A stretch of DNA of 64,000 bases from Candidatus Chloroploca mongolica. GTDB taxonomy: Bacteria; Chloroflexota; Chloroflexia; Chloroflexales; Chloroflexaceae. The notes below the pieces were generated by a model. The model worked only from the letters and a program-made list of their open reading frames with translations. It did not search any database and was not told where the DNA came from. Position 1 is the first letter of the stretch. Each line of letters begins with the position of its first letter. A program made the translations under genes and the position numbers. Where the stretch lies: assembly GCF_004762035.2 (NCBI RefSeq), contig NZ_SIJK02000022.1, forward strand, positions 1 through 64,000, given 5' to 3'. Positions 1 through 8,845 of the stretch are shown in pieces.

Positions 1-135
1 TTGCGGGTGCCCTTGCGGGTGCCCTTGCGGGTGCCCTTGCGGGTGCCCTTGCGGGCACCCCTTGCGGGCACCCCTTGCGGGTGCCCGCAAGGGGTGCCTT
101 GGCGGGGTGCATACACGGAAGATGCAATCGCCCTG
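1..135. mobile_element. Truncated copy of a ~210-bp non-autonomous repeat element
   Basis: The right end, GATGCAATCGCCCTG at 121-135, matches the right terminal repeat of the elements at 23541-23747 and 47029-47244. Inside, a 12-bp unit TTGCGGGTGCCC is repeated about five times, followed by variant units. The left end lies outside the window. It codes for nothing credible; the low-complexity reading frame through it is repeat translation. Confidence 0.7.
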
Positions 136-188
136 ACGGCCCCACGCGGGGCGTCGTTGACGGCCACGGCAGGAAGTTGCAACCGCTG

Positions 189-2144
189 TCACCGCCCCAC
201 AATTGGCAGGTAATGCCGGTTGAGCCGTGAACTGACGATTATGCGCAATGGGATGGTCGCGTTGCCAGCGCTGCTGGTGATGCGCAAGGTGCCGGTGTGC
301 GTTCCTTCGCCCAGCGCACTGGGATTCAGGGTGAGTTGCACGTCGCTTGTGTAGCTGGTTCCGCTTGTCGGCTGAACGCTTGCCCACGCAACATCCAGTT
401 CGGTTTGCCAGGTGATCGTCCCTGACCCTGTGTTCCTGAGCGCGATGTTGACGTTTTGTGGCCCTGTGCCCGGGCGTACCATGATCCCGATGGCGTCTGG
501 GCTATGCTGGAGCACCGCAGGCAATCCTTGCCGCAGATAGACGGGACTCTCGCTGAGCCGAATGATGCCTTGACCCTCCTGGATTGGTAGGGATACTGCT
601 TGCCCGTCGCGGTTGAAGAGATTCGCGCTCGTTCCAGGTTGCAAGGGGACGGCGACATCTTCAAGGCCTTCGTTCCGCCAGATGAGGTCGACCGTCTGGC
701 GATCAGGTGTGGTAAAACGTAGGTGAAAGCGCGCCACGCTACTCAGCGCATCGGCCTGGTGCTGAAAGGTGTGCAGTGGCCCAAAGCCCACAAATTGCGG
801 TTCCGGTCCAAGCTGAGCGACGAGGGTGGCATACGCATTCGCCGCCGGTTTGCGGGCGTACCCTTCCCTGACAGTACGCAAAAGCGCGGCCTGCTGCCAG
901 AAGTTCTGGGCGGCCCCGTCAAATTTGTCTTCCAGTTGGAACCAGTTGAGATGGGTGATGCCCTGCGCCAGCGCGATCCCGTAGGTGCGCACCAGATAGT
1001 TCGCCTGCTGATCCTCGCTCTTGCCCACCAGCGCACTCAGGTCGCCCCGCGCGTTACAGTCACGACAGCTATGCAGCGGTGCGCGTGATGCGGTTGGGCC
1101 AAAATAGATGTGCTGGGACTCAGGGTTGCTGGCGATCTGGTTGCGTGCGGCTCCCCCGATGATGCAGCCAGGATCGGCAGCCGTACAGGTCGACCAGCCG
1201 ACCTCGCTGATCCAGATTGGCCGCACTGGCCCGCCGCGCCGGGCAGTCTGCTCATTGAGCCAGTTGCGACTGGTGGTCAGGCGGCCCCACATGGTGACGC
1301 TGCCAAAAATCCCCGCCCCATCCGGCGCAGCCGTGGGCATATACGGGTGGATCGCCAGCGCATCAAAATTGAACCAGATTGACGGGCGGGCTGCCAGCGC
1401 ATCGTTCATGAAACTCAACCCGTCACGATGCCCGATGCCGTCGTTCCAGCCTCCATCAAAGACATAGAGCCCGCCGGTTGCGACGATGGCGGTTGGATCG
1501 GCGGCTTTGGCGGTTAGGTAGCCCGTCTCGAGGAGGGCCGCATATTCGGCTGGCGAGGCCGGCCAGGTCTCCCAGGCATTCGGTTCATTCCAGATTTGCC
1601 AGACAGCAATGCGTGGTGAACCGGGCGCATCATTGATCCCGTCGCCATCGTAGCGCTCAACCACGGTCGCGACATAGTCGGCAAAATCTTGCGTACTGGC
1701 CGGAGGGCACCAGTATGCTTCGGCAAAAACACCTGCCCAGGCGTACTGGGTGCGGCGTTGCTCGCAATCGGCGATGCGCGCCCACTGGGGGGTGGTCAAG
1801 AGCATCCCGACAATGCCATAGCCGGCTTCGGCCATCTCCAGGATGCGTCGATCCATCAAGGCCCAATCCCACTGGCCTTTGCCCGCCCGCTCAAGATTGG
1901 CCCAACTCAGTTCCTCTCGGCCCCAGGCGACCCCAAGTTGCCGCCCCTCGGCCACGAGGGTGGCAATGCCGGCATCGCCGTCATTCCAGAAGCGTTCAAG
2001 ACCCGTAAAGTAGGTGTTCATCCCAAACATCGTCAACCGCTCAGGCTGCCTCGTCGCCAACCCCGGATTAGGCTCGGCATGACTCGACGGCACGGTTGTG
2101 ACTAGGATGCTGATGATCACGAGCAGTAAGATTAGTATTCTCAT
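189..2144 (-). CDS. Secreted glycoside hydrolase-like protein with BACON-type C-terminal domain
   Basis: About 651 aa. A signal peptide (residues 1-23, hydrophobic then SSHA) is followed by a TIM-barrel-like region with the sequence IWNEPN, which in glycosidase clan A carries the acid/base Glu; a later WISEVGW is a good candidate for the nucleophile Glu. The last ~95 residues resemble a BACON/Ig-like domain (NTGSGTITW, AWASVQPTSG). The protein ends YLPIVGR, a tail seen on secreted Chloroflexota proteins. No Shine-Dalgarno is present; a TATTAT box sits 7 nt upstream of the ATG at 2144, so the message may be leaderless. A TTG at 2165 is the alternative start. The substrate is unknown; a role in polysaccharide turnover is inferred. 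Confidence 0.75.
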   Translation of the reverse strand: MRILILLLVIISILVTTVPSSHAEPNPGLATRQPERLTMFGMNTYFTGLERFWNDGDAGIATLVAEGRQLGVAWGREELSWANLERAGKGQWDWALMDRRILEMAEAGYGIVGMLLTTPQWARIADCEQRRTQYAWAGVFAEAYWCPPASTQDFADYVATVVERYDGDGINDAPGSPRIAVWQIWNEPNAWETWPASPAEYAALLETGYLTAKAADPTAIVATGGLYVFDGGWNDGIGHRDGLSFMNDALAARPSIWFNFDALAIHPYMPTAAPDGAGIFGSVTMWGRLTTSRNWLNEQTARRGGPVRPIWISEVGWSTCTAADPGCIIGGAARNQIASNPESQHIYFGPTASRAPLHSCRDCNARGDLSALVGKSEDQQANYLVRTYGIALAQGITHLNWFQLEDKFDGAAQNFWQQAALLRTVREGYARKPAANAYATLVAQLGPEPQFVGFGPLHTFQHQADALSSVARFHLRFTTPDRQTVDLIWRNEGLEDVAVPLQPGTSANLFNRDGQAVSLPIQEGQGIIRLSESPVYLRQGLPAVLQHSPDAIGIMVRPGTGPQNVNIALRNTGSGTITWQTELDVAWASVQPTSGTSYTSDVQLTLNPSALGEGTHTGTLRITSSAGNATIPLRIIVSSRLNRHYLPIVGR

Positions 2145-2150
2145 ATACGG

Positions 2151-2157
2151 TATAATA
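2151..2157. promoter_or_regulatory. Overlapping divergent -10 boxes
   Basis: TATAAT at 2151-2156 on the plus strand and TATTAT at 2157-2152 on the minus strand share the same bases, between two divergent genes. Neither has a good -35 box. On the minus strand the box is 7 nt from the ATG at 2144; on the plus strand it is about 32 nt from the aminotransferase ATG. Confidence 0.45.
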
Positions 2158-2188
2158 CCATTCAAAGTGTATTGCGGAGAAGAAGCAT

Positions 2189-3322
2189 ATGGCGAGCGCA
2201 GCGGTTCCCTTTGGCGACCTGAAACGTCAGTATGAAGCGATGCGCCCTGAACTTGATGCGGCGATTGCCCACACGCTCGCGAGTGGATGGTACATCCTCG
2301 GCGAGCAGGTTGCGGCGTTCGAAGCTGAGTTTGCGGCCTATTCCGGGGCGAGCCATTGCGTCGGCGTGGCCAGCGGGGCCGAGGCGCTCTACCTCGCTCT
2401 TGCTGCGCTCGGCATTGCTCCCGGCGACGAGGTGATTACCGTAGCTAATGCGTGTATGTATCAGGTTGCGGCTATCCTGCAAGTTGGGGCGCTTCCGGTA
2501 CTGGTTGAGGTTGACCCTGCAACCCAGAATATGTCGCCAGCGGCCTTCGAGGCGGCCATTACGCCAGCTACCCGTGCGGTTATCCCGGTGCATCTCTTCG
2601 GGCGCATGGCTGATATGCCTGCAATTATGGACATTGCGCTTGGCCACGATCTCGTGGTGGTGGAGGATGCCGCCCAGGCGCACGGCGCTTTTCTCCTTGA
2701 TGACCAGGGCCAGCCCAGGCGCGCCGGGTCATGGGGCCACCTTGCCTGTTTTAGCTTCTATCCTAGCAAGAATCTTGGGGCCATTGGCGACGGCGGGGCG
2801 CTGACAACCGAGGATTTTCTGCTCGCCGAGGTGCTGCGCCGCCTGCGTATGTATGGCTGGGGCAAGAAGTATGAGACTGTTGAAGCCGGCGGGCGCAATT
2901 CTCGCCTCGATGAGTTGCAAGCCGCGATCTTGCGGGTCAAGCTGCGCTATCTTGAACATGGCAATCAGGCGCGCCGCGAGCGCGCCGCCTGGTATCGCCA
3001 GTTGCTCGCCGATCTCCCGCTTGCATTGCCAGTTGATGATCCCGGCATGGTCTATCACCTCTTTGTGATCACGCTGCCCGATCACGCCGCTCGTGAGCAC
3101 CTCCGTCAGACGTTGCTCGCCGCCGGGATTGGCTGCGATGTCCACTATCCCCTTCCCGCCCATCACCATCCCGCGTATGCCGAACTCTATGCTGGCACCG
3201 TGAGCTTGCCAGTGACCGAGGATCTCGCCGGACGCATTCTCTCGCTGCCGATGTTTCCCGAGTTGACCCGCGCCGAGATCGAGCGGGTCTGCGCAGTGGT
3301 GCGTGAAGGAGTCGCGCGATGA
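2189..3322 (+). CDS. DegT/DnrJ/EryC1/StrS family sugar aminotransferase
   Basis: A 377-aa PLP enzyme of the family that transaminates keto-sugar nucleotides. The PLP lysine is K194 in FYPSKNLGAIGDGG, with the usual DAAQAHG Asp upstream (about residue 160). Length is typical. The start ATG has GGAGAAGAAG just upstream (2176-2185). It overlaps the next gene by 4 bp (ATGA), so the two are translationally coupled. With the SDR protein that follows, it probably makes a modified sugar for surface glycans; the exact sugar cannot be read from sequence. Confidence 0.9.
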   Translation: MASAAVPFGDLKRQYEAMRPELDAAIAHTLASGWYILGEQVAAFEAEFAAYSGASHCVGVASGAEALYLALAALGIAPGDEVITVANACMYQVAAILQVGALPVLVEVDPATQNMSPAAFEAAITPATRAVIPVHLFGRMADMPAIMDIALGHDLVVVEDAAQAHGAFLLDDQGQPRRAGSWGHLACFSFYPSKNLGAIGDGGALTTEDFLLAEVLRRLRMYGWGKKYETVEAGGRNSRLDELQAAILRVKLRYLEHGNQARRERAAWYRQLLADLPLALPVDDPGMVYHLFVITLPDHAAREHLRQTLLAAGIGCDVHYPLPAHHHPAYAELYAGTVSLPVTEDLAGRILSLPMFPELTRAEIERVCAVVREGVAR

Positions 3323-4323
3323 ATGCTCTCTCTCCCTATGCCGATAGTTTCCATGGGGCACGGGTCTTGATTACCGGCGGCATTGGTTTCATTGGCTCAA
3401 ATCTGGCTTTCCGCCTCGTTGAGCTCGGCGCGACGGTGACGCTCGTCGATTCGCTCATCCCTGAATATGGCGGCAATCTCCATAATCTTCAGGGTCTCGA
3501 AGATCAGGTCAGGGTTAATTTCTCTGATGTGCGCGATGAGCATTCGATGAACTATCTTGTCCAGGGCCAGGATTATCTCTTTAATCTGGCTGGGCAGACG
3601 AGCCATATGGATTCGATGCGCGATCCGTATACCGATCTTGAAATCAACGCACGTTCGCAGCTTTCGATTTTGGAAAGTTGCCGCAAGTATAATCAAGCTA
3701 TTCGCGTTGTCTATGCGTCAACTCGGCAGATCTACGGCAAGCCTGATTACCTGCCCGTTGATGAGCGCCATCCCTTGCACCCGGTTGATGTCAATGGTAT
3801 CAATAAAATGGCCGGCGAGTGGTACCATATTCTTTACAATAATGTCTATGGCATTCGCAGTTGTGCCTTGCGGCTCACCAATACCTATGGCCCACGTATG
3901 CGCGTGAAAGATGCCCGTCAGACCTTTCTTGGCATCTGGATCAAGCAATTGATCGAAGGACAGACGATCCAGGTCTGGGGCGATGGCTTGCAGATCCGTG
4001 ATTTCACCTATGTTGATGATTGTGTCGAGGCTCTCTTGCTCGCAGCGGCGAGTCCCAATGCCCATGGGCAGATCTTTAACCTGGGCAGCGATGAGACGAT
4101 CAACCTCCGTGATCTCGCGGCACTGATGGTCGAAATCTATGGGGAAGGTCAGTACGAGATCATTCCCTTCCCGAGTGACCGCAAGCCGATTGATATCGGT
4201 GACTACTACGGCGACTATCGCCTCATCCGCGGGCGCCTCGGCTGGATGCCACGGGTTCCCCTTCGTGAGGGACTTGCCCGTTGTCTCGCCTTCTACCGCG
4301 AGCATCGGGCGCATTACTGGTGA
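3319..4323 (+). CDS. NAD-dependent epimerase/dehydratase (extended SDR), atypical active site
   Basis: A 334-aa protein with an N-terminal Rossmann motif TGGIGFIGSN (19-28), typical of nucleotide-sugar epimerases and dehydratases, plus the conserved RLTNTYGPRM and GDGLQIRDFTYVDD blocks of UDP-glucose 4-epimerase relatives. The usual catalytic YxxxK reads N159-G-I-N-K163, so the lysine is kept but the tyrosine is replaced by Asn. It starts inside the stop of the aminotransferase gene (ATGA overlap). Likely acts on a nucleotide sugar in the same pathway; the reaction is uncertain because of the missing Tyr. Confidence 0.85.
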   Translation: MNALSPYADSFHGARVLITGGIGFIGSNLAFRLVELGATVTLVDSLIPEYGGNLHNLQGLEDQVRVNFSDVRDEHSMNYLVQGQDYLFNLAGQTSHMDSMRDPYTDLEINARSQLSILESCRKYNQAIRVVYASTRQIYGKPDYLPVDERHPLHPVDVNGINKMAGEWYHILYNNVYGIRSCALRLTNTYGPRMRVKDARQTFLGIWIKQLIEGQTIQVWGDGLQIRDFTYVDDCVEALLLAAASPNAHGQIFNLGSDETINLRDLAALMVEIYGEGQYEIIPFPSDRKPIDIGDYYGDYRLIRGRLGWMPRVPLREGLARCLAFYREHRAHYW

Positions 4324-4345
4324 GACAAGGTTTAAACGAGCTTCC

Positions 4346-4390
4346 CCTCTTTCCTCTTTCCTCTTTCATCTTTCATCTTTCATCTTTCCC
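4346..4390. repeat. CTTTC(C/A)T microsatellite at a gene 3-prime end
   Basis: Six to seven copies of a 7-bp unit (CTTTCCT or CTTTCAT) lie across the stop codon of the leftward YYY gene and in the gap to the convergent SDR gene. Unit number changes would alter the last residues or stop position of the YYY protein. Confidence 0.6.
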
Positions 4391-7300
4391 CCGGTAGATC
4401 TGAAAATCCCCCTGGCTAAACACCAGTTCAAAGTGCTCGGCAAAGAGTTGCTCGCCTTGCGTGCCATGAAATTCACGTTCGAGCGGGCTGACATAGATGT
4501 AGCTGATGTCGTGTTTCTGGAGCAGTTCGAGCGCTGTTTCGAGCGTTGTCGCCGCGTAGATCGCTGGTACGTCACGCTGCCGTTCGTTCATCACCGCCAC
4601 CTGCTCGGCAAGGCCACTGCGCCAGAGCCGCTCGTGACCAACAAGCCAGCCCAGGACGCTCTGGACGCCACTCAAGGCCGAGGCGCGGTTCAGCCGTTCG
4701 TATTCGCAGTTGCAGAAGCCGTTGACCATCCGTTCCTCAAGGCCCACGTTGGCTTCGAGCCAGCGGATCGCGCCCAGTTCGTCGGGGGCGGTCTTCCCCA
4801 AAAAGGCCATTCCGTCAAAGGTGCGTTCGCCCGGTAGAACCGGTTCAGTCCAGCGGGCCAGACCAATTGGATAGATCGATGCACCGGCGAGCAAGATGAT
4901 CAGCGGAAGTATCCACGCCAGATGGCTGCTTCGCCTGAGCCACGTGTGCCACACGGGGTGTCGCGCCTTCGTTTTATCATGGATCTGCTGTCGCTCAAGC
5001 CCTATTTGTGCGATCAGCCACCAGACGGCGTAGGCGGCGATGATGCCCCAGATGAGCCAGACTTGATAGTAGAATTTGAAGATCATATTCTGTCGGCTCA
5101 TGATGGTCTGAAGATGATCTTCAATATAGACCACTTCGGGCACAAAAAGCGCGACGCCTCCCACTGCTGCCGCCCAGAATGCCACGCTTAATCCGGCACT
5201 CTGGGCTTGCCAGGCCCGTAATGTGAGCAGCACGATCAGGGGGAGCAGGAAGAGCAGGGGGAAACCGATGACCAAGCCGACCACCAGCGTGATCACGCCA
5301 CCCCAGATCGCCCCCCGCACAAGCCAGTCTGGGACATACGTGGGCCTGGCTTGCGCGGCCTGATCTTGCCCAACCCGAGGTTGTGTGTCACCCGGACCAC
5401 GCAGCGCAGCGGCTATGATCGGCACGAGAAAGAGCCCGAACATCACCAGAAAGCCGAGCAGCCGCGACCGGTGGTGTGACCAGGCCAGCATGGTTGCCAG
5501 CCGCCCAATGATGGGGAGGTCGGCGAAGCTTTCGTCCAGAACCGAGCCGGCTGGCGCAGTGAAGGTGAGCAGAAATGGGGCAATGGTGAGACTTGCTGCG
5601 ATACCAAAGCAACAGGCCGCGATCAGCAGACGCGGCCAGTGTTCTCGTTCGCTAGTGCGCCAGGCCCCTAGGATCATCGCACCTCCAAAGAGCAGCGCGT
5701 AGGTCGGGGCATCCCACGAGTTGATGCAGTAGAGCGCACTTACCACGATCCCCGCGACCGCCGCCGTGAGCGGTTGTGCGCCACCTGCGACCAGCGCTAG
5801 CGCCAGCCCGAGCCCAAGCAGGGCAATGGGGAGCGCCAGGGTGTGCGGGTGCAGATCGCCAAGATAAAAGGTAAAAGCGGGGAATTCGGTAATTGCCTGT
5901 CGCCGCTCAACGCCGCCTTCAGGCAGGGGCATTTCATCGAAGATTACCCGCGAAGGCCGAAACCAATCGAACGAAGGCCACGGATCGACCGTCAGTTCAC
6001 TCTGCGCTGGTTCTTGCCAGCCGCGCACCGTAGGCCGACTGAGCGTGATCGTCTCGGCCCCGGCGAGCCGTTGCTGCAACGCTTCGCCAAGCTGATCGAT
6101 ATCAAGTACCCACCAGCTCTGCGTGCCAACCGCGAGCTGGATCGCCGACGCCTGGCTGCCAAGCGGAATGACAAAGATCAGCGCCAGCAACCCAACCGCA
6201 AGGGCCTCTATCTGGCCCACTGGCCGCCTTGCGCGTTGGGTCAAGCGCACTAGCGCGACGGCAAGATAGGCCACGCCGACAACGATCAGCGCGACGACAA
6301 CCGCAAAGCCAAGATTGAACGCATATGCTCCTGGTGTGCCCGTGAGCAGCGCCAGCGCTCCAATCGCGACATAGCCCAGGTAGTAGTAGTTGAACGGATA
6401 CCCGGCAAACCAGGGTGAGGCCGGAGGAATCTGATCATACCGCAAGAGCGCGTTGATGATCATGACCTCCATTGGTTTTTCGGTACCCGTCAGGGCCGGG
6501 CCAACTGACCCATGCCAGCGAAACATGCATCCGGCAAAGAGGCCAACCAGCAAGAGCAATTCCCAGCCGACGATGGCCTGCCAGTTGAGGCGCGGCCAGT
6601 CAAGCCCCCGGCGCTGGGCGATGATCCACGCACCAATGCCAACCAGGGCCACCACCAGCAGCGCACCGATCACGAGTGGAACCTCGAATGGCGCAAGACC
6701 AGCAAGTGCGCCAACCCAGGCGACCAGGGTGACGAGCAAGAGACCAAGGATCTTGGCAAGCGGATACCCGGCGAGCGGCAGTGAGCGTAGGGCGAGCATC
6801 GTCAGGGGAAGACCAGTCAGGCCAACGAGCTGAAGTGCCAGCCACCAGCGCAAGACCAGTGGATCAAGGAAGGCTTGCAGATCCCGCAAGAAGGAAACCG
6901 TCAATTCGGGACGCAACGCCCACACGAAGACCAGGGCAACTCCGGCTGCGCTGGCGATCGTCACCGCCCGCGTCAGACCCAACCCGGCAAGCCCCAGGGC
7001 GATGAGCAGAGGCAGGATGCTCAGGGTTAGCCAGGCGAACCCTGGCGGCAGACGAATCGCCGGATCAAATGGACGTACCTCAACTTCAAACAGTGCCAGA
7101 CCAATCTGCCGTCCCTCGACCACTGCTGGCGGCTCGGCGCGCAGGTGCAGATCAACCCACCCGAGGTGATCAGCAGGCAGCGGGGTGAGCAGATGATAGT
7201 GGCGCAACTCTGGTTCGCCTTCGTCAGTTACAAGCGTGACGAGTGGCATCGCGCCAACGCTGAGCGCAATCGTGGCCCCTGGTGCCACCGCACCGCGCAA

Positions 7301-7528
7301 GGTCAACGCACTGCGTTGCGTTGCCCGCACCGGCAGACTCAACCGCGCCTCGGGGCCACTCCAACGATATGCGCCAGTGGCATTGCGTTCAACCGGCTCG
7401 AAGCCTGCCAGTTGATCAAAGCTATGCAGTGACGCAGGGCGTACAACCGTAGTACCCTGATACTGCCACAGCAGCAGCGCCGCCAGCGGTGGCAAGAGCA
7501 ATAGCCAGAGAATCTTCCATCTACGCAT
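4373..7528 (-). CDS. YYY-family giant membrane protein (DUF2298)
   Basis: A 1051-aa multi-spanning protein. The family signature is present: a PME...PPASPWFAGY block followed by NYYYLGY, and later FPAFTFYLGDLHPHTLALP. The N-terminal ~210 residues form one anchored extracytoplasmic region that the YYY protein at 57967-60417 lacks, then some 16-20 hydrophobic helices, then a soluble C-terminal domain (from about residue 900) with CNCEYE and SYIYVSPLER. Proteins of this family (TIGR03662, named for the Chloroflexota/archaeal distribution) have no established function; a polyprenyl-linked glycosyltransferase-like role has been suggested by topology only. Two more members lie at 57967-64000. Confidence 0.85.
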   Translation of the reverse strand: MRRWKILWLLLLPPLAALLLWQYQGTTVVRPASLHSFDQLAGFEPVERNATGAYRWSGPEARLSLPVRATQRSALTLRGAVAPGATIALSVGAMPLVTLVTDEGEPELRHYHLLTPLPADHLGWVDLHLRAEPPAVVEGRQIGLALFEVEVRPFDPAIRLPPGFAWLTLSILPLLIALGLAGLGLTRAVTIASAAGVALVFVWALRPELTVSFLRDLQAFLDPLVLRWWLALQLVGLTGLPLTMLALRSLPLAGYPLAKILGLLLVTLVAWVGALAGLAPFEVPLVIGALLVVALVGIGAWIIAQRRGLDWPRLNWQAIVGWELLLLVGLFAGCMFRWHGSVGPALTGTEKPMEVMIINALLRYDQIPPASPWFAGYPFNYYYLGYVAIGALALLTGTPGAYAFNLGFAVVVALIVVGVAYLAVALVRLTQRARRPVGQIEALAVGLLALIFVIPLGSQASAIQLAVGTQSWWVLDIDQLGEALQQRLAGAETITLSRPTVRGWQEPAQSELTVDPWPSFDWFRPSRVIFDEMPLPEGGVERRQAITEFPAFTFYLGDLHPHTLALPIALLGLGLALALVAGGAQPLTAAVAGIVVSALYCINSWDAPTYALLFGGAMILGAWRTSEREHWPRLLIAACCFGIAASLTIAPFLLTFTAPAGSVLDESFADLPIIGRLATMLAWSHHRSRLLGFLVMFGLFLVPIIAAALRGPGDTQPRVGQDQAAQARPTYVPDWLVRGAIWGGVITLVVGLVIGFPLLFLLPLIVLLTLRAWQAQSAGLSVAFWAAAVGGVALFVPEVVYIEDHLQTIMSRQNMIFKFYYQVWLIWGIIAAYAVWWLIAQIGLERQQIHDKTKARHPVWHTWLRRSSHLAWILPLIILLAGASIYPIGLARWTEPVLPGERTFDGMAFLGKTAPDELGAIRWLEANVGLEERMVNGFCNCEYERLNRASALSGVQSVLGWLVGHERLWRSGLAEQVAVMNERQRDVPAIYAATTLETALELLQKHDISYIYVSPLEREFHGTQGEQLFAEHFELVFSQGDFQIYRGKDER

Positions 7529-7585
7529 GGCATGATTCTACCTGATCACGCCTTGCGAGGAAAGACGAAACGAACGCCCACCAGG

Positions 7586-7612
7586 CCTCACAGGTCTTCA
7601 AGACTTGTGTGG
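7586..7612. repeat. Degenerate copy of the CCTCACAGGTCTT palindrome
   Basis: The 27 bases match the centre of the perfect palindrome at 18190-18222 with a few changes. The stop codon of the reductase gene at 7598 sits in the middle of it, so the palindrome forms the last residues and 3-prime end of that gene and may also act as its terminator. Confidence 0.5.
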
Positions 7613-8167
7613 TCTGACTCTTGCATACCTGACTTGCACAAAGCCATTCGCCGAGACACTGCATTCAAGCAGCTCCAGGCGTTGCTCGGGCGCAGGATCA
7701 CCAAAGAGTCCGATGCCTGCCCCGAGTACGATTGGGACACGGGTGATCGTTAGCTCGTCAATCAGCCCGGCCTCCAAAAAACGCTGGATCGTCTTGCCCC
7801 CATCAATATAGAGATGTTGTTTGCCCTCGACACCTAGCTGTGCAACGATCTCTGCCGGCACCCCGTTCATCAGGCGCACCTTGCCTGCTAGTTGCTCGGG
7901 GATCGCCAGTGACCTATGCGAAAGCACAACCACCGGCACGCCCTCATAGGGCCACTGCTCAAAGGTCAACACCTGCTCAAACGTCTTGCGTCCCATCACC
8001 AGCGTATCCACCGTAGCAATAAAATCCTCGTAGCGCAACCCTTGCAACTCAGTCGTCGCATACTCAGGCCGCTGCAACCAATCAATGCTCCCATCAGGGC
8101 GGGCAATGAAGCCATCAACACTCGTTGCGATATACACCGAGCATTTCACCGTAGACGCGCTCATCAT
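7598..8167 (-). CDS. Dihydrofolate reductase-like protein (RibD C-terminal family)
   Basis: About 189 aa. The opening VKCSVYIATSVDGFIARPDGSIDWL pattern (VDGFIA, then DG.IDWL) is typical of the YyaP/YwjB group of small NADPH-binding reductases; VMGRKTFEQVL and YIDGGKTIQRFLEAGLIDELTI are the other family blocks. The physiological substrate of this group is generally unknown. The start was put at 8167 because GGGGAGAAAG lies right before it; an in-frame ATG at 8188 is possible but its AAGGAG is too close. Its stop codon lies in a dispersed palindrome. Confidence 0.85.
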   Translation of the reverse strand: MMSASTVKCSVYIATSVDGFIARPDGSIDWLQRPEYATTELQGLRYEDFIATVDTLVMGRKTFEQVLTFEQWPYEGVPVVVLSHRSLAIPEQLAGKVRLMNGVPAEIVAQLGVEGKQHLYIDGGKTIQRFLEAGLIDELTITRVPIVLGAGIGLFGDPAPEQRLELLECSVSANGFVQVRYARVRPHKS

Positions 8168-8341
8168 CTTTCTCCCCAGGATCTTCATAACTCCTTCACA
8201 ATTCTTCCGTACTATACCTCTTGTCAGGACGCAAATAATCGTCCGCAAGGCCTATCCATACTCCTTTCAGCGGGAGGGCAGAGGCCCCAGAAACACCTTC
8301 ATTTAGCTGGCTGATTGTGCCAGCGCAACAAGGAGAAAGCA

Positions 8342-8845
8342 TTGAAAAAGCAAAACTGGCTCGGATGGCTCGCCCTTGGTGTCGCAGGGCTGGCCTTGAT
8401 GGTTGCCCTTGGTGGATTTTTTGGTGGTACCATGATGCGGATGCGTACGATGGCGTATCAGCAGACAGCGCCACAGGCCGGTGCTCTGGTGGTACCCTTA
8501 GAAGGTTCGAGTATGCGCGGCGACCATGAACGTGGCGGGCCGCCGGCATTTGTTTTCGAACGGCAGCAGGAGCGCAATGACGCTATGCGCGAACGGATGG
8601 ATCGTGGCGATATGCGCATGGAAATGGGGCAGATGGCGCATCCTTCGCGTGATCACGGACGGTTCGGCATCTTTGGGATGTTTGGGATGTTTCTGGGGTT
8701 GCTCAACGCGCTGAGCAAAATGGTTGCCCTGGGTTTGCTGGCCTGGCTCTTGTTGCGGCTCTTCCAGCAGCGCAATGCCAATAGTGGTGGTACACCGCCA
8801 GCCCCACCATTGACGCCCGCCGGGCATGATCCGCGTGTCGAGTAG
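8342..8845 (+). CDS. Met/His-rich membrane protein of unknown function
   Basis: About 167 aa, TTG start with AGGAG six bases upstream. Two hydrophobic segments (roughly residues 5-25 and 120-145) flank a loop rich in Met, His, Asp and Arg (MMRMRTM, MRERMDRGDMRMEMGQMAHPSRDH). The C-terminus is Pro-rich. It is not a recognised family. It comes before a two-component system on the same strand, and the loop composition recalls Cu(I)/metal-binding segments. A metal-related accessory or regulated role is only an inference. Confidence 0.65.
   Translation: MKKQNWLGWLALGVAGLALMVALGGFFGGTMMRMRTMAYQQTAPQAGALVVPLEGSSMRGDHERGGPPAFVFERQQERNDAMRERMDRGDMRMEMGQMAHPSRDHGRFGIFGMFGMFLGLLNALSKMVALGLLAWLLLRLFQQRNANSGGTPPAPPLTPAGHDPRVE

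Noticed and set aside
1-213. Open frame with repeated RVPLRVPL residues
   Set aside because: Pure translation of a 12-bp repeat in a mobile element.
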